A stretch of DNA of 64,000 bases from Sinomonas susongensis (lineage in GTDB: Bacteria; Actinomycetota; Actinomycetes; Actinomycetales; Micrococcaceae): the NCBI RefSeq assembly GCF_005877005.1, contig NZ_SSNH01000009.1, forward strand, positions 117,467 to 181,466, given 5' to 3'. The position numbers and the translations under genes were made by a program. The notes under the pieces were generated by a model. That model ran no database searches, had not been told where the DNA came from, and was given only the letters and a program-made list of their open reading frames with translations. Each line of letters starts with the position of its first letter. Positions within the stretch are counted from its first letter, which is position 1. Positions 60,501 through 64,000 of this stretch are shown here, one piece after another.

Positions 60501-61093
60501 GCACCATTGCGGCCGGTTGCACCCGCGCGCGTGGCTGCAACATCACGCTCCATGTACGCAACCACCTCGGCAACCGCCGCATGATGCGCCGCCGCGATCC
60601 TCTCCTGCATCCCGGCATCGGCGACCGCCCACAATACGGACGCGGACTTCGGGATCGAGAACGTGAAGTCATACCCCGCCACCGCACGCCGCGACGGCGC
60701 CGCAGCCTCCTCCGCAGCGATCTGCGCGACCGCCGCCTCCCGTTCGCCGTCGGTCAGGTCCGGGCCGAGCGCCTCCGTGCGCTTCTCGATCCGCTCGGCA
60801 CGGGTGGCATACACCGGGTACGCGCGGCCCAGCGGATCCCCGCTCAGCGGGTCCCGGCCCATCCCGATCAAGAGCTGAAGCTGCGCCTCGGAAACCTTGT
60901 CACCTTCGCGAAGCCGCCCCCCGCCGAGGGCGGTGACGCCGGAGCCGAGCCAGCGTCCGGGCGGGGTTCCTTCGGCGCTGTAGTACCGGGTCAGGGGTGT
61001 CGAGAGCGGCCGGTTGCCGTCAGCGGCAGCGACGGTCCGCAGGAGGTACTTGTAGCCCTCTCCCGCCGACATCAACCGCATCGACACCGTCAC
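57536..61093 (-). CDS. MobF family conjugative relaxase/helicase (TrwC/TraA type)
   Basis: 1185 residues. N-terminal relaxase: Tyr14/Tyr16 in GEGYKYLLRT, the GYDFTFSIPKSASVLWAV block near 140-156, and the three-His metal site HLHTH (223-227) after HFDSRARDP. C-terminal superfamily 1 helicase: Walker A GPAGAGKTT (554-562), Walker B VILDEAS (624-630) and AVTSYRAQGITVDTSHLLVD, with ALTRGR later. Such proteins nick oriT and unwind the strand for conjugation. No coupling protein, type IV secretion, integrase or replication gene is in the window. Confidence 0.93.
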   Translation of the reverse strand: MTVSMRLMSAGEGYKYLLRTVAAADGNRPLSTPLTRYYSAEGTPPGRWLGSGVTALGGGRLREGDKVSEAQLQLLIGMGRDPLSGDPLGRAYPVYATRAERIEKRTEALGPDLTDGEREAAVAQIAAEEAAAPSRRAVAGYDFTFSIPKSASVLWAVADAGMQERIAAAHHAAVAEVVAYMERDVAATRAGATGRNGAVAQVDVTGLIAAAYDHFDSRARDPHLHTHVVISNKVQTVLDGKWRSLDSRPMHAATVALSELHEAVFADLLTRALGVGWEVRDRGRDRNPVWAITGVPEQLVGEFSTRARHIEVEKDRLIAEYVARHGRQPSDTTVIKLRAQATLATRPEKEVRSLADLTAEWRQRASSMLGADATEWARTVTANGEPLLLRADDVPLEVIASLGASVVEAVGEKRSTWRRWNLTAEAARQTMGYRFASTEDREAIVGLVVDAAEAASLRLTPPELASSPAVFQRADGTSVFRPKHSTVFSSELLLAAEDRLLERARTATGPTVSLATLEKIIAGPDREGRMLGGDQAAALAKVAASGGQVDVLVGPAGAGKTTAMSALRRAWEAENGAGSVVGLAPSSAAAQVLAEDLGIDTENTAKWWDTHERTGQSFREGQLVILDEASLAGTLSLDRITGLAAAAGAKVLLVGDHAQLQSVDAGGAFSLLVHDRDDAPELVDVHRFANEWEKAASLGLRHGRTEVIDAYIEHGRVLEGETEAMTDAAYTAWRADQLAGRATVLVADSNEAVTTLNERARTDLILDGTVHGPREVELHDGIRAAAGDTVITRRNNRRLRDGRSWVRNGDRWTITDVREDGSLTLRRAAHKRGGTVVLPSDYATEHLDLGYAVTSYRAQGITVDTSHLLVDASMTRENLYVALTRGRESNTAYVATDNLDNEHEGPHAGDNTEATGRSVLYGVLQHVGAELSAHETITAEQDAWGSIAQLAAEYETLAAAAQHDRWAALIRASGLTEEQADDAIRSDAFGALTAELRRAEASHHDVDALLPRLVGARGFNDADDVAAVLHHRLARATARPAGSGRTRKAPRLIAGLIPEATGSMSPEMRQALHERRDLIEARADALLDQALNDGESWTAALGTPPRDERTTMNWRLLARTVAAYRDRYGIAARTPLGTSAETEAQRTDASRARAALDRATALSRSHEPRPEPTHRPSQARSSLGL

Positions 61094-61521
61094 GCGCCCG
61101 CCCCCAGACCTGGTTCATCAGGTCAGGTGCACAGGAGAACCCTCGATCTGCCAGACGCGTGGCACGTGGCTGGTCATGCCGGAGATCCTCGGATAGCTGC
61201 ATACCGCACTCGGGCCGACGCTCACTGCTGTGTCGGCAGGTGCGACGGATCCGAAGATCTCCGGCTAGCGGACTCGGACGGACAGCACGGAACCGACGGA
61301 TGAGACGCCAGGCCGGACTGATCCTGGCCCACTGGGCGGTGCAGATCGGGGCAAGGCGGAGGGCGAGCACCCTCAAGATCGCCGACTGACTGTGCTCGAT
61401 GGCGTGCCGGCCTGGTGGCCGTCCTAGCTAGGCGCCGTAGGCAACCGAAGGCCGAGAGTCCAACTTGGATCAAGAGGGGTTGCCGAAAAAACCTGTACCG
61501 CTGCATGCGCAAGCTTCGCTG
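61094..61521. other. Region upstream of relaxase; oriT could lie here but is not identified
   Basis: 428 nt between the relaxase start and the GntR 3' end. ACCTG-N6-CAGGT at 61110-61125 is a small inverted repeat. No coding frame is convincing. Relaxase genes often sit next to oriT, but I cannot define a nick site. Confidence 0.4.
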
Positions 61522-62208
61522 TTACGAAGCCGCCTCGACGCTCCTCTGATCGACGGGAAGGAGCCGTGCTAGCGCATCAACCTTATGCGCATCCAAGCGT
61601 TCTGCTACCAGATCGCGCTTCCCCTCGCGAAGGGCCTCGGCAAGGCCGCGATGCTCGACGACGCGAACAGACTCGTCTTCGTATCGACCGTCAAACCGGT
61701 TGAGGCACATTCGCGTCTCGGCGAGCAAGGTTGTGTGCATTCTGGAAAGCCTCGGGCTTCCAGCCATCTCGACAAGCCGTTCGTGGAAAGCGCGGTCAGC
61801 CTTTGTCATCGCCGCGGGATCACCTGAGACTCGAGCCTCCTCCATCCGCGCCACGCAACCCAGTAACTCCTCCCCACCATGGAAATAGTCACCGGAGAGG
61901 AGCATTCCCGCGGCAGCCTTCTCGATTGCCGTCCGAGCCTCGTAGACATCACGAAGGTCGTCCTCGCCAAACTCGGCTACGAAGACCCCTTTGTTGCGGA
62001 TGCTCACCAGGATGCCTTCCTGGGTCAGGCGCTGGATCGCCTCGCGTACAGGCCCCCTGCTAACGCCAAGCTCCCTCGCAATGTCCATTTCCACGAGTTG
62101 GGCGCCAGGAGCGAGGGTTCCGTTCGAGATATGCCTCCTCAGCTGGGCGGCAATGAGGGATGGAGTGGACTCTTGGGTGATGGGCTGGAGCACCTGACGA
62201 TTCTTCAT
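61522..62208 (-). CDS. GntR family regulator, FadR/FCD subfamily
   Basis: 228 residues. DNA-binding part: IAAQLRRHISNGTLAPGAQL then IARELGVSRGPVREAIQRLT. The C-terminal FCD domain has metal-type residues in DRAFHERLVEMAGS and EHRGLAEAL. ATG 62208 overlaps the stop of the tartrate dehydrogenase-like gene (ATGA), so it probably controls that enzyme in response to a carboxylate. Confidence 0.92.
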   Translation of the reverse strand: MKNRQVLQPITQESTPSLIAAQLRRHISNGTLAPGAQLVEMDIARELGVSRGPVREAIQRLTQEGILVSIRNKGVFVAEFGEDDLRDVYEARTAIEKAAAGMLLSGDYFHGGEELLGCVARMEEARVSGDPAAMTKADRAFHERLVEMAGSPRLSRMHTTLLAETRMCLNRFDGRYEDESVRVVEHRGLAEALREGKRDLVAERLDAHKVDALARLLPVDQRSVEAAS

Positions 62209-63290
62209 GGCGTGCTCAGCGTCGTAGCGATCGCCTCCGTGACCTCCGCTGTCGTCGCCGTCCCGCCGACGTCGCGCGTGAGGTGACCAGCCGCGGTCGC
62301 GCTCTCGATGGCCGCCTCGATCCAGCGCGCCTCTTCGTGCAGCCCGAAGTGGTCCAGCATGAGGGCCGCGCTCGCGATCGCGCCGATCGGGTTGCTGATA
62401 CCTTGGCCGGCGATGTCAGGGGCCGAACCGTGGACCGGCTCGAACATGCTCGGGAAGCGGTGCTCGGGGTTGAGGTTGGCGCTCGCGGCAAGGCCGAGGC
62501 TGCCGGCGAGTGCGGAGCCGAGGTCGGAGAGGATGTCCGCGTTGAGGTTGGAGGCGACGACGACGGAGAGATCCTCGGGCTTGAGGATGAACTTCGCGCT
62601 CATCGCGTCGACGAGCACGCTCTCGGTCTGCACGTCCGGGTAATCCACAGCGACGCGCTTGAACACCTCATCCCACAGGACCATGCCGTACTGCTGGGCG
62701 TTGGACTTCGTGACGCTCGAGACCCTCTTGACCGTGCGGGTGCGGGCCAGGTCGAACGCGAAGCGCATGATGCGCTCGCAGCCCTTCTCGGTGAAGAGCG
62801 CCGTCTGGAGCGCGACCTCGTTGCCGGGGCCGCGGCCGCTGAGGTTGCGGCCGCCGAGGCCTGCGTACTCGCCCTCGCTGTTCTCGCGCACGACGATCCA
62901 GTCAAGCTCGGCCGAGTCGGCCTTGCGGAGCGGGGACTCGACGCCGGGGAGGAACCTGACCGGGCGGATGTTGGCCCACTGGTCGAAATTCTGGGTAATG
63001 TTCAGGCGGAGGCCCCACAGGCTCACGTGGTCGGGGACGTTCTCCCAGCCGACCGCGCCGAAGTAGATCGCGTCGAAGTCCTTGAGCGCGTCGAGGCCCT
63101 CCGTGGGCATCATCTCGCCGTGCTTTGCGTAGTAGTCCGAGCCCCACGGGAATTCGGTCCACTCGAAGGCGAACTTGCCGTTGGACTGCGCGGCGAGCGC
63201 ATCCAGCACCAGGCGGCCCGCGGCGACGACTTCCTTGCCGATACCGTCCCCGGGGATCGAGGCGATGTTGAAAACCTTGGTATCGCTCAT
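62205..63290 (-). CDS. Tartrate dehydrogenase/isopropylmalate dehydrogenase-like enzyme
   Basis: 361 residues from ATG 63290 (AGGAGAGACATAC in front; the longer frame upstream lacks family sequence). Features: IASIPGDGIGKEV, the tartrate-dehydrogenase-type EWTEFPWGSDYYAKHGEMMP, FGAVGWENVPDHVSLWGLRL and FEPVHGSAPDIAGQGISNP. Metal-dependent NAD-linked oxidative decarboxylation of tartrate or D-malate. Coupled to the GntR regulator. Confidence 0.92.
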   Translation of the reverse strand: MSDTKVFNIASIPGDGIGKEVVAAGRLVLDALAAQSNGKFAFEWTEFPWGSDYYAKHGEMMPTEGLDALKDFDAIYFGAVGWENVPDHVSLWGLRLNITQNFDQWANIRPVRFLPGVESPLRKADSAELDWIVVRENSEGEYAGLGGRNLSGRGPGNEVALQTALFTEKGCERIMRFAFDLARTRTVKRVSSVTKSNAQQYGMVLWDEVFKRVAVDYPDVQTESVLVDAMSAKFILKPEDLSVVVASNLNADILSDLGSALAGSLGLAASANLNPEHRFPSMFEPVHGSAPDIAGQGISNPIGAIASAALMLDHFGLHEEARWIEAAIESATAAGHLTRDVGGTATTAEVTEAIATTLSTP

Positions 63291-63365
63291 GTATGTCTCT
63301 CCTGTTCGAGCAATCCCGCCCCGGGGCTTCGCCCGGATGCACAGCCGCTGACCCTCACGTCGCCG

Positions 63366-63385
63366 GCCAATTAGTCCCAATTGGC
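63366..63385. promoter_or_regulatory. Inverted repeat upstream of the dehydrogenase
   Basis: GCCAATT-N6-AATTGGC, perfect 7-bp arms, 76 bp before the dehydrogenase ATG. Candidate operator for the GntR protein. Confidence 0.5.
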
Positions 63386-63418
63386 GCTCTGCATTTCTCA
63401 GAGGCCGCGCCTTGCGTC

Positions 63419-63826
63419 CTAGATGCGCGCAGTCGAACGGTTCGGCGGGAGTGGCGGACCCTGCTCTGTCCCTCGGGATCCGTCCGGCCGAGTCCAGCCA
63501 ACTTGGAGTGCCCCGCAGGGCGAGAACCTCGCCAGATGGTTGCCAGCCACTTCCTCGAACTCATCAAGGGCGTAGGTATCGCCCTCGACTGCACGGTAGA
63601 GCCCGGCACTTGAGCAGCGCAGTTCGAGCCGGCCCAGCTCGAGTTGAATCCAGCCTTGCCCCGTCGTATCAGACCAGACCCCGCATCCCTGGGACGCCAA
63701 GTCGGTCACGAGTTGGCGTCCCCACCTAGCGGGACGCGTGGTTCGCACCAGAGCTGCACTGCGCTGTGTCGTCGTGATTCGTCTTTCCGGCCGACAGGCT
63801 GGCCACTCGACGCATTTTGCGTTCAT
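63419..63826 (-). CDS. DUF2218-like small protein
   Basis: 135 residues from ATG 63826 (GGGAAGAGAT just before). The central part, VRTTRPARWGRQLVTDLASQ through EVAGNHLARFSPCGALQVGW, has the layout of DUF2218 proteins (short HxxxR-type start, beta strands, then helix and L-x-R-F-x-x-x-x-x-L-x-V-x-W). Function of the family is unknown. Both ends look poorly conserved, so the start could be internal. Confidence 0.62.
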   Translation of the reverse strand: MNAKCVEWPACRPERRITTTQRSAALVRTTRPARWGRQLVTDLASQGCGVWSDTTGQGWIQLELGRLELRCSSAGLYRAVEGDTYALDEFEEVAGNHLARFSPCGALQVGWTRPDGSRGTEQGPPLPPNRSTARI

Positions 63827-63888
63827 ATCTCTTCCCGCTATCCGGTGGGTGCGGCGCGGGGGTTTCCGCGCCGCGCGCCTGTGGGGTT

Positions 63889-64000
63889 CTAGAAGGTGTG
63901 GAGGACGAAGCGGAGGAATTCGGTGGGCTCGATGGCCTCCACGGGCACGGGGCCCTCGTTGGCGAGGAACTCGTAGCCGGTCTCGGGGCCGTACTTCTCC
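63889..64000 (-). CDS. 3' end of an unidentified gene
   Basis: The last 36 codons end in TAG at 63889. The C-terminus reads EKYGPETGYEFLANEGPVPV then EAIEPTEFLRFVLHTF. Codon use fits a real gene running in from beyond the window. Family not recognised. Confidence 0.7.
   Translation of the reverse strand, partial: EKYGPETGYEFLANEGPVPVEAIEPTEFLRFVLHTF

Noticed and set aside
58556..61303. Very long open frame on the plus strand opposite the relaxase gene
   Set aside because: High GC keeps antisense frames open. The minus frame has intact relaxase and helicase motifs; the plus product has no recognisable domain.

Overview
The window is high-GC DNA with dense, often overlapping genes, frequent GTG/TTG starts and actinobacterial families throughout (PucR, RskA/SigK, DipZ, MPT70/83-type fasciclin, HAAS/PadR, Rv2525c/GH25-like lysozyme fold). 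I read it as a chromosome segment of a Micrococcales actinobacterium, most like the Arthrobacter/Sinomonas group. The genus is an inference from gene style, not from a search.

Layout. 1-2262: the end of a phosphoesterase gene and a zinc alcohol dehydrogenase closed by a terminator. 2343-10017: a tightly packed catabolic operon (NCS1 permease, HyuA-type hydantoinase/oxoprolinase, three consecutive DUF917 proteins, PucR regulator), probably for a hydantoin- or purine-like compound. 10088-12510: a polysaccharide pyruvyl transferase/glycosyltransferase pair. 12840-16253: two secreted proteins with S-layer homology modules, an S53 protease and a GH25-like protein. 16412-23157: a LacI-controlled beta-galactoside locus (regulator, ABC transporter, GH42 enzyme) with three matching palindromic operators.

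23362-29345 is the most unusual region: an HTH/TPR regulator, a complete FliG flagellar switch protein with no other flagellar gene nearby, a SipW-like signal peptidase fused to a DUF5305-like region and overlapping fliG by four bases, and a small secreted protein, flanked by a MarR regulator and a LuxR-type response regulator. 30374-35003 holds a DipZ-like thiol-disulfide protein, a fasciclin lipoprotein, and SigK/RskA, so what is a scattered regulon in Mycobacterium tuberculosis sits here in one place. A perfect inverted repeat in the dipZ/fasciclin gap suggests paired divergent promoters.

35135-50525 is mixed: FNT channel, SRPBCC proteins, a large beta-propeller phosphoesterase, M20 amidohydrolase, low-affinity iron permease family protein, tautomerase, VOC protein, PadR/HAAS pair, DUF1275 protein, formaldehyde dehydrogenase, alpha/beta hydrolase, ArsR. 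50624-57077 is a second carbohydrate-type ABC operon with a PhyH dioxygenase, a Gfo/Idh/MocA oxidoreductase and a ROK repressor.

57247-61093: a tRNA 3'-end fragment with its terminator next to a large MobF relaxase, which points to the edge of an integrated conjugative element or its remnant. 61522-64000: tartrate dehydrogenase-like enzyme with a GntR/FadR regulator, a DUF2218-like protein and the 3' end of an unidentified gene. I saw no rRNA, no complete tRNA, no CRISPR array and no transposase.
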